A stretch of DNA of 64,000 nucleotides from an uncultured Aquimarina sp. (GCA_947501475.1 CANMWA010000005.1:62001-126000), one strand, 5' to 3'; shown: positions 42,065 through 52,676, counted from the stretch's first letter. The notes: generated by a model not told the origin, from the sequence alone. Numbers and translations are program-made.

Positions 42065-43060
42065 ATGATACAAAATCATCTATATGGTTGTATTCTTATA
42101 CTTTTAATTGCCTTAGGGTGTAATACTAAAGGAGTTCCCGACAATAAAGTTGAAGAAAAAACTACCTCAAAAGAGGTTGTAAAACCCATAGTAATTTCTA
42201 CCTGGAATCATGGCATTCCTGCTAATGAAGCTGCCTGGAATGTATTGAATGCAGGGGGCAATGCACTTGATGCAGTTGAACAAGGTGTACGAACAGCCGA
42301 AGCAAATCCAGAAGTGCAAACTGTAGGGTTAGGAGGTTTTCCGGATCGAGAAGGAAATGTAACTCTCGATGCTTGTATTATGGATCATAATAGTAATTGC
42401 GGATCGGTATCTTTTCTACAGCATATCAAACATCCTATTTCTGTTGCCAGAAAAGTAATGGAAGAAACTCCACATATTATGTTAACTGGAGAAGGAGCAT
42501 TACAGTTTGCTTTAGAGCAAGGTTTTAAAAAAGAAGAATTATTGACTCCGGCATCAAAAAAGGCATATGAAGAATGGTTGCAAAAATCAAATTATAAACC
42601 GATAATCAATGTAGAAAATCATGATACCATAAGTATGTTGGCGTTGGATGAAGATGGTAACTTATCTGGAGCTTGTACCACTAGTGGTGCTGCATGGAAA
42701 ATGCATGGTAGAATAGGAGATTCTCCAATAATTGGAGCCGGATTATTTTTAGATAATGAAGTCGGAGCTGCCGCTGCAACCGGGTTGGGTGAAGCAGTGA
42801 TCAGAACCGCAGGAAGTGCGATGGTAGTAGAGTTAATGAGACAAGGAAAATCACCATATGAGGCTTGTAAAGAAGTCGTAGAACGAATCTACAAAGTGCA
42901 TAAAAATCATTCAGATTTAGAATATTTACAAGTTGGATTTATAGCGTTAAATAAAAATGGAGAATATGGTTCGTATTGCTTACGCCCTGGATTTAATTAT
43001 GCCGTTAAAAATACGGCTATTAATAATGAATTACTAGATGCAGATTTTAAATTACAATAG
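42065..43060 (+). CDS. N4-(beta-N-acetylglucosaminyl)-L-asparaginase lipoprotein
   Basis: The 331-residue Ntn-hydrolase cuts the GlcNAc-Asn bond of glycoasparagines. It closely resembles the Elizabethkingia enzyme: STWNHGIPANEAAWNVLNAG, GLGGFPDREGNVTLDACIMD, then the autoproteolytic site NHDTISMLALDEDGNLSG with Thr188 as new N-terminal nucleophile, and GRIGDSPIIGAGLFLDNEVG. A lipobox (Cys19) places it outside the inner membrane. ATG at 42065 is preferred to the TTG two codons upstream. It acts after proteases and mannosidases, and fits an N-glycan locus exactly. Confidence 0.95.
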   Translation: MIQNHLYGCILILLIALGCNTKGVPDNKVEEKTTSKEVVKPIVISTWNHGIPANEAAWNVLNAGGNALDAVEQGVRTAEANPEVQTVGLGGFPDREGNVTLDACIMDHNSNCGSVSFLQHIKHPISVARKVMEETPHIMLTGEGALQFALEQGFKKEELLTPASKKAYEEWLQKSNYKPIINVENHDTISMLALDEDGNLSGACTTSGAAWKMHGRIGDSPIIGAGLFLDNEVGAAAATGLGEAVIRTAGSAMVVELMRQGKSPYEACKEVVERIYKVHKNHSDLEYLQVGFIALNKNGEYGSYCLRPGFNYAVKNTAINNELLDADFKLQ

Positions 43061-43066
43061 AAAGAG

Positions 43067-45406
43067 ATGAATATAAAATCAATACTAATAGTTTTCAGTT
43101 GTGTTTTTATACTTTTTTCGTGTAAACCTGAAATAAAAGGAGTGTCTTCGATACAAAAGATGGTAACGGAGGATTTGACGGATTATGTAAACCCTTTGAT
43201 GGGAACAGATTCTGCCTTTGATTTATCTAATGGAAATACCTACCCCGCGATTGCTACTCCGTGGGGGATGAATTTTTGGACACCTATGACCTCAAAAATG
43301 GGAGATGGTTGGACGTATAAATACGATGAGAACAGATTAAGAGGTATAAAACAAACCCATCAACCTAGCCCATGGATCAATGATTATGCGGCATTCTCAC
43401 TAATGGCAGTAACAGGAGATCTGAAATATAAAGAAGAAGAGAGAGCTTCCTGGTTTTCTCATAAAGCAGAAACCGTTAAACCACATCATTACAAGGTATA
43501 TTTGGCAGATTATGATGTGACAGCAGAGGTTACTCCAACAGAGAGAGCAGCACATTTTAAGTTTACGTTTCCAGAGGCAGAACAATCTTATATCATGCTA
43601 GATGCTTTTTTTAAAGGTTCTATGGTGAAAATTATACCCGAAGAACGAAAAATTATAGGATACTGTAGAAATAATAGTGGCGGTGTTCCTGATAATTTTC
43701 ATAATTACTTTGTGGCAGAATTTGATAAAGATTTTGAAATCAATCATACGTGGGGAGATGATTGGAAATTATTAGAAAATTCTATAGAAAACGAAGGAGA
43801 GCATGTAGGAGCTATTATAGGATTCAAAACTAAGAAGGGTGAGGCCGTACATGTAAAAGTAGCTTCATCATTTATTAGCCCAAAGCAAGCACAATTAAAT
43901 CTAGATAGAGAAATAGGAAAAGATACTTTTGATCAGACTCGTACCAAAGCAAAAAATGCTTGGGAAAAGGAGTTAAGTAGAATCCAGATAGAAGATGATA
44001 ATCTTGATCATATAAAAACCTTTTATTCTTGTCTATATCGAGTATTACTTTTTCCTCGCAAGTTTTATGAATTTAATGAAAAGAATGAGGTGGTGCATTA
44101 TAGCCCATATAATGGAAAAGTGCTACCGGGATATATGTTTACCGATAATGGTTTTTGGGACACTTTTAGAGCTGTGTTTCCTTTTTTTAATATGATGTAT
44201 CCTGAATTGAATAGCCATATTATGCAAGGTCTGGCAAATACGTACAAAGAATCCGGATGGCTTCCTGAGTGGGCAAGCCCTGGACATCGGGATTGTATGA
44301 TAGGCTCTAACTCAGCTCCAATTATTGCAGATGCATTTTTAAAAGGAATACCTAATATGGATTCAGAAATACTATTAGAAGCAATATTGAAAAATGCAAC
44401 GACTTCTGAAGGCCGCCCGTTATCTAATGGTAATGTTATACGTTCGGTAGGAAGAGAAGGGGTAGATTATTACAATACATTAGGATATGTACCTTACGAT
44501 GTAAAGATCAACGAAAATGCCGCAAGAACCTTAGAATATGCGTATGCCGATTTTACAATTGCAAAAATGGCAGAAAAATTAGGTAAAACAGCTGTTGCTA
44601 ATACATTTTATAAACGATCTCAGAACTATAAAAATTTATTCGATCCCTCAACAAAATTAATGCGAGGAAAAAATAGAGATGGTAGCTTTCAAACTCCATT
44701 TAACCCTTTAAAATGGGGAGATGCTTTTACCGAAGGGAATAGCTTACATTATACCTGGTCTGTTTTTCATGATATTGATGGATTGATTCAGTTAATGGGA
44801 GGGAAGTCTGAATTTGAGAAACAATTAGATGGCGTGTTCACGATGCCTCCAGATTTTGATGCTTCATACTATGGGTTTACAATTCATGAAATCCGTGAAA
44901 TGCAAATTGTAAATATGGGAAACTATGCACATGGTAACCAACCCATTCAACATATGATTTACCTGTATAATTATGCTAATGCGGCATACAAAACCCAAGA
45001 AAAGATTAGAGAAGTAATGACGAAACTGTATTCAGCAACTCCAGATGGGTATTGTGGTGATGAGGATAATGGACAAACATCTGCGTGGTATGTGTTTAGT
45101 GCCTTAGGATTTTATCCTGTAACTCCAGGAGTGAATCAATATGTAATCGGGAGTCCGTTGTTTAAGAAAGCAACAATTGTATTACAGAATGGAAATGAAT
45201 TTGTATTCAATGCTCCTGATAATACTAAAGAGAATGTATACATTCAATCTACTTCCTTAAACGGAAAAATGTATGATAAAAACTACCTGAATTCTGAAGC
45301 AATTCAGCAAGGAGGAGAACTACATTTTAAGATGGGAAATACTCCAAATATCAATTGGGCAAATACAGATGATGCAGTTCCATATTCATTAAGTAAAGAG
45401 AAATGA
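43067..45406 (+). CDS. GH92 family lipoprotein 3, catalytic acid Glu replaced by Gln
   Basis: The 779-residue lipoprotein (Cys19) belongs to a distinct GH92 branch: SNGNTYPAIATPWGMNFWTP and QTHQPSPWINDY at the N-terminal domain. At the acid position it has NYAHGNQPIQHMIYLY, with Gln625 in place of Glu. The base site GDEDNGQTSAWYVFSALG keeps Asp667. Characterised GH92 enzymes that uncap mannose-1-phospho-6-mannose have Gln at this position, since a phosphate leaving group needs no acid. A phosphomannan substrate, such as yeast mannan, is therefore possible. It overlaps GH92-4 by four bases. Confidence 0.9.
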   Translation: MNIKSILIVFSCVFILFSCKPEIKGVSSIQKMVTEDLTDYVNPLMGTDSAFDLSNGNTYPAIATPWGMNFWTPMTSKMGDGWTYKYDENRLRGIKQTHQPSPWINDYAAFSLMAVTGDLKYKEEERASWFSHKAETVKPHHYKVYLADYDVTAEVTPTERAAHFKFTFPEAEQSYIMLDAFFKGSMVKIIPEERKIIGYCRNNSGGVPDNFHNYFVAEFDKDFEINHTWGDDWKLLENSIENEGEHVGAIIGFKTKKGEAVHVKVASSFISPKQAQLNLDREIGKDTFDQTRTKAKNAWEKELSRIQIEDDNLDHIKTFYSCLYRVLLFPRKFYEFNEKNEVVHYSPYNGKVLPGYMFTDNGFWDTFRAVFPFFNMMYPELNSHIMQGLANTYKESGWLPEWASPGHRDCMIGSNSAPIIADAFLKGIPNMDSEILLEAILKNATTSEGRPLSNGNVIRSVGREGVDYYNTLGYVPYDVKINENAARTLEYAYADFTIAKMAEKLGKTAVANTFYKRSQNYKNLFDPSTKLMRGKNRDGSFQTPFNPLKWGDAFTEGNSLHYTWSVFHDIDGLIQLMGGKSEFEKQLDGVFTMPPDFDASYYGFTIHEIREMQIVNMGNYAHGNQPIQHMIYLYNYANAAYKTQEKIREVMTKLYSATPDGYCGDEDNGQTSAWYVFSALGFYPVTPGVNQYVIGSPLFKKATIVLQNGNEFVFNAPDNTKENVYIQSTSLNGKMYDKNYLNSEAIQQGGELHFKMGNTPNINWANTDDAVPYSLSKEK

Positions 45407-47700
45407 AAGATCCGTTTTTGAGGTATAAGTACTTCTTGTTAGTATCAGCTTTTTTAGCTATTCTTTCTTGCCAAAAAGAAAGTGATAGACAAAAAATAAA
45501 AGAAGAGTCGCTTCCAAAAGCCCTCAAAAAAGATTTTACACAATTTGTAAACCCATTTATAGGAACATCAAATTTTGGTACAACTAACCCCGGGCCGATA
45601 GCCGTTCGCGGGATGGTAAATGTTTCTCCTTTCAATGTGGTAGGAAAACAAAATTTACCCTTAGAAAAAGATAGCCGTTGGTTATCTACACCATACGTTC
45701 ATGAAAATACATTTTTAACAGGATTTAGTCATGTAAATTTAAGTGGTGTTGGCTGCCCTGATTTAGGTGCCATTATTACGATGCCAACTACTGGCAAAAT
45801 AGAAACAAACCATACCGTATATGGATCAGAATATTCAGATGAAGTTTCAGAAGTGGCATATTATGCTAATACACTAGATAAATATAGAGTTAAAGTGGAA
45901 ACAACCGCAACTACTAGAGTAGGAGTAAGTAAATATTCTTTTCCGAAAGGAGAGGCTAATATTCTACTTAACTTAGGATTAGGACTTACCAATGAACAAG
46001 GGGCGTTGATAAAAGTAGTTTCTCCAACCGAAATAGAAGGAATACGCACTGTAGGATCTTTCTGTTATTATAAACCAGAAGAAGCCTATCCAGTTTATTT
46101 TGTGGCAAGATTTTCAAAATCAGCAGATGAATATGGCGTTTGGAAAAAACCAACTACATATAAAGGTGTAGAAGCCGAATGGATGGGGAGTTATAATGGA
46201 AGGCAAAGAATAAAGAAAGGATTCACCAAAGAAGTAACTGGCGATAGTATTGGCGGATACATGAAATATCATTTTGAAACTCCTACACAAGTAGAAATGA
46301 AAATTGGAATATCCTATGTTAGTATAGAAAATGCTCGAGAGAACCTTGAAAAAGAAACTGTAGATAAAACATTTGATCAAATCAGACAAGAAACGAAAGA
46401 AAAGTGGAATCAATATTTATCAAAAATAGAAGTAGAAGGAGGAAAAGAAGAAGATAAAATAAAATTCTATACAGCATTATATCATACGCTCATACACCCA
46501 AATATCTTAAATGATGTGAATGGAGAATACCCAAAAATGAAAACCAGAGAAACGTTAAAAACTATGGATACTCGATATACAGTTTTTTCTCTTTGGGATA
46601 CGTATAGAAATTTACATCAGTTAATGAGCCTTGTATATCCAAAACAACAATCGGATATGGTTAAAAGTATGTTACAGATTTATGACGAAACGGGTTGGTT
46701 ACCAAAGTGGGAGCTAAATGCTACAGAAACAACGACGATGGTAGGAGATCCTGCTGGAATTATTATTGCAGATACGTATTTAAAAGGAATTAAAGATTTT
46801 GATATTAAAAAAGCATATCAGGCTATGCTAAAAAGTGCAGATCAATTAGATGATAATCCATTACGCCCGGGAATCAAAGATTATATAGAAAAAGGATATC
46901 TAACCACAGCGACAACTAATAGCGGATCAGTATCCACAACGCAAGAATATAATATTACCGATTATGCGATAGCACAACTAGCAAAAGAATTAGGAAAAGA
47001 AGAGGATTATCAACGGTTTTCAAAACGTTCACTATCCTATAGAAAACTTTTTGATAAACAATTTAAGCTATTACGCCCCAAAAATGAGGATGGAAGTTGG
47101 TTGTCACCGTATAATCCCAATACAGGAGCAAATTTTGTAAAAAATTTAGGTTTTATAGAAGGAAATGCATGGCAATATACCTTTATGGTAACTCATGATA
47201 TTGAAGGTCTAAAAAATCTTATGGGAGGAGATCAACCTTTTTTGGAACAGTTGCAAAAAGTTTTTGATAACAAGCAATATGATATGGCTAATGAACCCGA
47301 TATAGCATATCCGTTTTTATTTAATTATGTAAAAGGAGAAGAGTGGAGAACACAAAAAACAGTAAATGAGTTACTAGACACATACTATAAGAATACTCCA
47401 GATGGTTTGCCTGGTAATGATGATACAGGAACAATGTCTGCATGGGCAATATTTTCTATGATGGGTATATATCCGGTTACTCCAGCGATGCCAATATATA
47501 CTTTTTGTACTCCCAAATTTGAAAAAATTATCATTCATTTAGATACGAACTATTATAAAAATGATACACTCATCATTACTTCTGATAAAAATGGGAAAAA
47601 TATAGATGCTATAAAAACTGGAGATGAAGTATATAATGATTTCTTTATTTCTCATGAACAGCTTTTGAATACAAAAAATATAAGTTTTAAGACCAAATAG
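45403..47700 (+). CDS. GH92 family lipoprotein 4, divergent
   Basis: The 765-residue lipoprotein (Cys23) is a divergent GH92: NPFIGTSNFGTTNPGPIAVR at the start, and at the active site MANEPDIAYPFLF (acid Glu631) with GNDDTGTMSAWAIFSMMG (base Asp674). The EPDIAYP form differs from EPSHH, so another linkage such as alpha-1,3, 1,4 or 1,6 is likely. Its start overlaps the end of GH92-3 by four bases, so the two are made together. Confidence 0.92.
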   Translation: MKDPFLRYKYFLLVSAFLAILSCQKESDRQKIKEESLPKALKKDFTQFVNPFIGTSNFGTTNPGPIAVRGMVNVSPFNVVGKQNLPLEKDSRWLSTPYVHENTFLTGFSHVNLSGVGCPDLGAIITMPTTGKIETNHTVYGSEYSDEVSEVAYYANTLDKYRVKVETTATTRVGVSKYSFPKGEANILLNLGLGLTNEQGALIKVVSPTEIEGIRTVGSFCYYKPEEAYPVYFVARFSKSADEYGVWKKPTTYKGVEAEWMGSYNGRQRIKKGFTKEVTGDSIGGYMKYHFETPTQVEMKIGISYVSIENARENLEKETVDKTFDQIRQETKEKWNQYLSKIEVEGGKEEDKIKFYTALYHTLIHPNILNDVNGEYPKMKTRETLKTMDTRYTVFSLWDTYRNLHQLMSLVYPKQQSDMVKSMLQIYDETGWLPKWELNATETTTMVGDPAGIIIADTYLKGIKDFDIKKAYQAMLKSADQLDDNPLRPGIKDYIEKGYLTTATTNSGSVSTTQEYNITDYAIAQLAKELGKEEDYQRFSKRSLSYRKLFDKQFKLLRPKNEDGSWLSPYNPNTGANFVKNLGFIEGNAWQYTFMVTHDIEGLKNLMGGDQPFLEQLQKVFDNKQYDMANEPDIAYPFLFNYVKGEEWRTQKTVNELLDTYYKNTPDGLPGNDDTGTMSAWAIFSMMGIYPVTPAMPIYTFCTPKFEKIIIHLDTNYYKNDTLIITSDKNGKNIDAIKTGDEVYNDFFISHEQLLNTKNISFKTK

Positions 47701-47813
47701 AGTAATTATTTCTTATATCAAACGTTTTCGAAATCATGTTCTTTAACTTTTCAGCATTGTCATTGATCGAAAAACTTTCCTAAAAAGTTAATGATATTAT
47801 AACATTTATGTTA

Positions 47814-47831
47814 AGGTTTATTAATAAACCT
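47814..47831. promoter_or_regulatory. 18-bp palindrome upstream of susC
   Basis: AGGTTTATTAATAAACCT is a perfect palindrome 36 bases before the susC start. It may be an operator for an unseen regulator or a hairpin in the leader. Confidence 0.5.
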
Positions 47832-47867
47832 GGGAAACAGAAATCAACTTAATGTAAATTAATAAAT

Positions 47868-50800
47868 ATGTGTAAGAAGTTACTAGTATTTCTAGTGTTT
47901 ATGTCTTTTATTGGTTTTGAATGCGTTTTAGCACAAGATTCAACAATATCAGGCAAGATAACAGATGCTAAGGAAGGCAATGCCCTTCCAGGAGTCAATG
48001 TGATCGTGAAAGGAACATCGATCGGAGTTTTATCAGATTTTGATGGTAGTTATTCAATTAAAATCCCTAAACAGGACGCTGTTTTAGTTTTTTCATCTTT
48101 AGGATATGCCACAAAAGAGATTGTTGTAAATGCTCAGACTAATATTAATGTATCTTTAGCTGAGGCAGAAGAACAATTGGATGAGGTTGTTGTGACTGCA
48201 CTCGGTATTGAACGTGATAGGAAAACCCTTGGATATTCGGTAACTCAGTTACAAGGAGAATCAATATCTGAAGTAAAAACTGCTAATGCCCTTAATGCGC
48301 TGCAAGGTAAAGTTGCAGGTGTTAATATAACACCTCCTTCTACCGGAGCATCTGGTTCTAGTAGAGTAGTTATTCGAGGAGCATCTAGTTTATCTGGAGC
48401 AAATCAACCATTGTATGTCGTTGATGGTGTTACTATAGATAATACACAGTTGGGGGCGGCAAGTCAATGGGGAGGTTCTGACTTTGGAGATGGAATTTCC
48501 AGTATTAATCCAGATGATATAGCATCAGTTAGTATACTTAAAGGAGGTGCAGCAGGTGCATTGTATGGATCAAGAGCTTCTGCCGGAGTGATTATCATTA
48601 CCACAAAAAACGGTAAAAAACAAAAAGGGCTTGGGGTAGAATATAGTAGTCAAATTACTTTTGAAAGAATTGATTCTAGTATAAGAGATTTTCAAACTAC
48701 ATACGGTCAAGGTAATCAAGGAGTGGCACCAACTACAACAGACGGAGCACTTGAGGATGCTTTTTCGTCTTGGGGCCCGAGACTGGGTAGCATTCCTTCA
48801 TCTGTTCAATTTGATGGAGTTTCAAGACCTTATACCGATGTTGGGGATAATCTTAAAAGATTTTATAATACAGGATCTACATTTATAAATACTGTAGCAT
48901 TGTCAAATAATAATGATAAAATCAATTATCGATTTGCGGCTACTAATTTTGATAATAAAGACGTACTTCCAAATTCTGAATTAGGTAGAAAATCCTTTTC
49001 TCTTAATTTAGGATCTACCGCTTCAGAGAAATTATCTTTAGATTTAAGTGCAAGGTATATTATAGAAAAAGTGACGAATAGACCTCGAGTATCTGATGCT
49101 CCAGGGAATGCAAATTTCTCTGCAGGATTATTACCTGCAAATGTTAATATAGAAAGTTTTGCACCAGGTTTTACGGAAACAGGTATAGAACAACGAATAT
49201 CTTCAAACCCTTTTGTGCAAAATCCATATTGGGCAGCCGAACGCTTTAGAACATTTGATCGTAGATATAGATTATTAAGTTCAGCAACAGTAAAGTATGA
49301 AATATTCGATTGGTTGAATATTACAGCAAGAGCTGGTATTGATCAAGCTACAACTCGTACTACACAAATAGAAGGTTTTGGTACCGCCTTTACGCCACAA
49401 GGAAGTATTGAAGAAAGAGAGAATAATATCACTCAGGTAGATGCAGATTTAATTCTTGGATTTAATAAGAATATAACAGAGGATATTGAAGTAAAAGCTT
49501 TGGTTGGGGCGAACAAGAATACACAGAGAAGAGATTTTTTAAAGTTAAGAGGAGAACGTTTTATAACGTCTAATGAAACTTTAGGAAATGTTGAAAATTC
49601 AAGTAATGAAAGAACACTTACAGAATTGGCTTTTTCTGGTATTTATGGCTCTTTAGAATTAGGATATAAAGATTATATATATCTTACATTTACAGGTCGT
49701 AATGATTGGTTTTCTACATTATCCGGAGCTGATAAAACAACACCAAATAATGATTTTTATCCTTCGATAAGCGGTAGTTTTGTGTTTTCTAGTGCTTTTG
49801 AATTACCAGAATGGGTTACATTTGGTAGAGTTAGAGCAGGATATTCTGAGGTAGCTGGTGGCACCGAAACACCATATCAATTAACCTTGCCGTACCGCAA
49901 TTTTGGTAATCATTTAGGGCAATCTCTAGGAGAGATTTCAACAGGTACTTTGCCAAGTAATACGTTAGTTCCTTTTAGTAAAGAAGAAATAGAAATAGGT
50001 GTAGACTTAAGTTTCTTTAATAATAGATTGGGTATCGATATGGCGTATTATAATAATACTACAAAAAAGGATATTCTTCCGGTAGATATTTCGAATACTT
50101 CTGGTTTTTCTACAGTATTATCTAATATTGGAGAACTTGAAAACAAAGGAGTTGAACTTCTACTTCGAGGAACTCCATTAAAAACTCAAAATTTCAGTTG
50201 GGATATAAGCTATAATTTAGGATTTAATGAAAGCGAAATAATACTTACCGATGACCAAAAGAATATTCTTACAGTTGGTGATGTTAGAACTTTTGATGCA
50301 AATATAAGTCAGATTGTAGGAGAATCTTTTGGAGTAATATATGGTACAGCATATACTAGAAATGATGCAGGACAAATAGTTTATAATGCTGATGGATTAC
50401 CTATAGAAAGCCCTGATCGTAAAGTTTTGGGAGAAGGAGTACCACCATGGGCTATGGGACTAACCAATACATTCAGCTATAAAAATATTAATTTAAGTTT
50501 CTTAATAGATGCTAAATTTGGTGGGCAAATATATGCCGGAACTAATGCATTGGCACTCTCAAACGGATTAGATAAACGTACTCTAGAAGGTAGAGAAGGA
50601 GGTCTAACAGTTACAGGTGTAAATGAAGCAGGTGAACCGTTTAGCTTTACACATGATAATGCTACTCTTGAATCTTACTATAGCCGGATTTCGGGAATAG
50701 CAGAAGAAATTGTAGAAGATGCCGATTTTATAAAATTACGTCAATTGAGTTTAGGATATAGTTTTCCTACTCAATTGTTAAGCAAAACATTTCTTACAGG

Positions 50801-50963
50801 AGCAAATATTTCCTTAGTAGGAAGGAACTTGTTTTTTATCAAGAGAGATTCTGAGAATGTTGATCCAGAAGCTGGTTTTAATGCTGGTAATGCCCAAGGA
50901 TTAGAATATTTTGGATTGCCTTCTATCGCTAGTTACGGGCTAACCGTTAATTTAAAGTTTTAA
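47868..50963 (+). CDS. SusC/RagA-like TonB-dependent outer-membrane transporter
   Basis: The 1031-residue protein has a signal peptide, a carboxypeptidase-D-like beta domain (SGKITDAKEGNALPGVNVIV), a plug (LDEVVVTALGIERDRKTLGY, GASSLSGANQPLYVVDGV) and a beta barrel ending in LTVNLKF. It pairs with the SusD-like lipoprotein encoded 24 bases later to import large glycans using TonB. The substrate is expected to be mannose-rich glycans released by the locus. It starts a new transcript, as a 167-base gap with a palindrome precedes it. Confidence 0.97.
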   Translation: MCKKLLVFLVFMSFIGFECVLAQDSTISGKITDAKEGNALPGVNVIVKGTSIGVLSDFDGSYSIKIPKQDAVLVFSSLGYATKEIVVNAQTNINVSLAEAEEQLDEVVVTALGIERDRKTLGYSVTQLQGESISEVKTANALNALQGKVAGVNITPPSTGASGSSRVVIRGASSLSGANQPLYVVDGVTIDNTQLGAASQWGGSDFGDGISSINPDDIASVSILKGGAAGALYGSRASAGVIIITTKNGKKQKGLGVEYSSQITFERIDSSIRDFQTTYGQGNQGVAPTTTDGALEDAFSSWGPRLGSIPSSVQFDGVSRPYTDVGDNLKRFYNTGSTFINTVALSNNNDKINYRFAATNFDNKDVLPNSELGRKSFSLNLGSTASEKLSLDLSARYIIEKVTNRPRVSDAPGNANFSAGLLPANVNIESFAPGFTETGIEQRISSNPFVQNPYWAAERFRTFDRRYRLLSSATVKYEIFDWLNITARAGIDQATTRTTQIEGFGTAFTPQGSIEERENNITQVDADLILGFNKNITEDIEVKALVGANKNTQRRDFLKLRGERFITSNETLGNVENSSNERTLTELAFSGIYGSLELGYKDYIYLTFTGRNDWFSTLSGADKTTPNNDFYPSISGSFVFSSAFELPEWVTFGRVRAGYSEVAGGTETPYQLTLPYRNFGNHLGQSLGEISTGTLPSNTLVPFSKEEIEIGVDLSFFNNRLGIDMAYYNNTTKKDILPVDISNTSGFSTVLSNIGELENKGVELLLRGTPLKTQNFSWDISYNLGFNESEIILTDDQKNILTVGDVRTFDANISQIVGESFGVIYGTAYTRNDAGQIVYNADGLPIESPDRKVLGEGVPPWAMGLTNTFSYKNINLSFLIDAKFGGQIYAGTNALALSNGLDKRTLEGREGGLTVTGVNEAGEPFSFTHDNATLESYYSRISGIAEEIVEDADFIKLRQLSLGYSFPTQLLSKTFLTGANISLVGRNLFFIKRDSENVDPEAGFNAGNAQGLEYFGLPSIASYGLTVNLKF

Positions 50964-50987
50964 AAAAAATCTAAAGATATTTCAATA

Positions 50988-52535
50988 ATGAAAAAAATTA
51001 TCACAGTAATTTTAATAATCTTTTTTGGAGCGAGTTCTTGTGACAATGGTTTTGAAGAGCTGAATGAAAATCCAAATACAGTAAGAACACTAGAGCCTGA
51101 ATCAAAGTTTACCAATGCTATTTTGAGAACAGCAGGAGATCGTTTTGAAAATTGGAGAGGTAACTTGATCTATTCTTCTACGATGATTCAACATATGGCT
51201 GCAACAGGAGGAGTATGGGCAGGAGATAAGTATTTGTATAATGCACAATGGTCAGGAGCTTGGTTCGAAAGAGGATATAATGATATGGTAAAGATCATAG
51301 AGGATATTATCTTTCAATTAGAAACAGATCCAGAAAATTTATATCCTGAAGAAATGCTTGCCATAGCCAGAATACAACGCGTGTTTATTTATCATAAAAT
51401 TACCGATTTATATGGCGACGTACCTTATAGTGAAGCAGGTAAAGGTTTTATAGATCGTAATTTTAGACCAGTTTATGATCCTCAAAGCGAAATTTATGCA
51501 GATATGCTTAATGAATTATTAGAGGCTACTGCAGTTTTAGGCACAGGTACATCTCAGTTCGGTGATGCCGATATATTGTTTTCTGGTGATCAAGAAAAAT
51601 GGAAACGTTTCGGAAATTCCCTAATGTTACGTTTAGGGTTCCGTTTGATTAAGGTAGATCCCGCAGCTTCACAACAATGGGTGCAAAGAGCTATTGATGG
51701 AGGAGTAATGCAATCCAATGACGATATTGCTTTTGTAAAACATACAGATGGTCCTGAAGGAGTAAATAGAAATGGAAACGGACAAGTTTTTAGTACAGAT
51801 AATGATTCTCGACTTAGTGATACTTTTGTAAATATATTAACAGGCGATCCAAGACTTACAATTTATGGCTCATTACCAGAAGATACAGGGTTAAAAGATG
51901 CCGATGAGGACCCAATTCTAAGAACTGAGGCAGAACGTACTGACCCTGCAGTTCAAAAAGGATTGCCAAATGGATTGAATCCTGATGCTTTAAAAGCATT
52001 AACAGGAGAAGCTAATGATCAAGCCTATACAGAAGCCAATCGGTTAATTATTACTGGCGAAGATGCTCCATATTTTTTCCAAACGTATGCTGAAGTAGAA
52101 TTCATGCTTGCAGAAGCAGCATTAAGATGGGGATTAGCAGGAGGAGATCCTGAAGTACATTATAACAATGGAGTAACAGCAGCAATGAAATTTTTAGAAT
52201 TATATGGAGAAAAGGCGGTTATAGACGATGCCGATATATCAGATTATCTTATAGCTAACCCATATGATCCTGCGACAGGATTAGAACAGATAAATACACA
52301 ATATTGGGTAGTTACTTTTTTAAATGATATAGAATCTTATGCCAACTGGAGAAGAACAGGTTTTCCAGTGTTAACTCCAGTTAATTTTCCAGGTAATGAA
52401 TCTAATGGGCAAATTCCAAGAAGATTGCGTTATTATGAAAGAGAACAAACTACAAATCCTCAAAATTATATCGAAGCTATTGAAAGACAAGGAGCTGACC
52501 TGTTTACAACCAGAGTATGGTGGGATGTAGAATAA
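50988..52535 (+). CDS. SusD/RagB-like glycan-binding lipoprotein
   Basis: The 515-residue lipoprotein (Cys18) has the SusD_2-type start ASSCDNGFEELNENPNTVRT and helical TPR core (MLAIARIQRVFIYHKITDLY, GDVPYSEAGKG), with FFQTYAEVEFMLAEAALRWG and NWRRTGFPVL at the C-terminus. It caps the SusC transporter on the cell surface. A strong terminator follows. Confidence 0.95.
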   Translation: MKKIITVILIIFFGASSCDNGFEELNENPNTVRTLEPESKFTNAILRTAGDRFENWRGNLIYSSTMIQHMAATGGVWAGDKYLYNAQWSGAWFERGYNDMVKIIEDIIFQLETDPENLYPEEMLAIARIQRVFIYHKITDLYGDVPYSEAGKGFIDRNFRPVYDPQSEIYADMLNELLEATAVLGTGTSQFGDADILFSGDQEKWKRFGNSLMLRLGFRLIKVDPAASQQWVQRAIDGGVMQSNDDIAFVKHTDGPEGVNRNGNGQVFSTDNDSRLSDTFVNILTGDPRLTIYGSLPEDTGLKDADEDPILRTEAERTDPAVQKGLPNGLNPDALKALTGEANDQAYTEANRLIITGEDAPYFFQTYAEVEFMLAEAALRWGLAGGDPEVHYNNGVTAAMKFLELYGEKAVIDDADISDYLIANPYDPATGLEQINTQYWVVTFLNDIESYANWRRTGFPVLTPVNFPGNESNGQIPRRLRYYEREQTTNPQNYIEAIERQGADLFTTRVWWDVE

Positions 52536-52555
52536 TTTTTATTAGCCAATGAATC

Positions 52556-52630
52556 ATACCAATTTAATTATTAAATATTAGAAAGAAAATGAACGAGTTT
52601 AAATGCGTTATTTCATAGTTAAATTGGTAT
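52556..52630. repeat. Inverted repeat ATACCAATTTAA after susD
   Basis: Arms ATACCAATTTAA (52556-52567) and TTAAATTGGTAT (52619-52630) are exact complements 51 bases apart. The wording is typical of a scattered flavobacterial repeat. Confidence 0.65.
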
Positions 52631-52649
52631 TAGATTTGAATTAATCAAA

Positions 52650-52676
52650 AAAAGAAGGGAAATTATCCCTTCTTTT
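52650..52676 (+). terminator. Terminator after susCD
   Basis: A perfect 11-bp stem (52650-52660 with 52666-52676), five-base loop and T-rich right arm end the susCD transcript 15 bases before the next gene. Confidence 0.85.

Noticed and set aside
47701..47867. Riboswitch before susC
   Set aside because: Only a short palindrome is visible; no multi-helix structure of a known riboswitch class was found.
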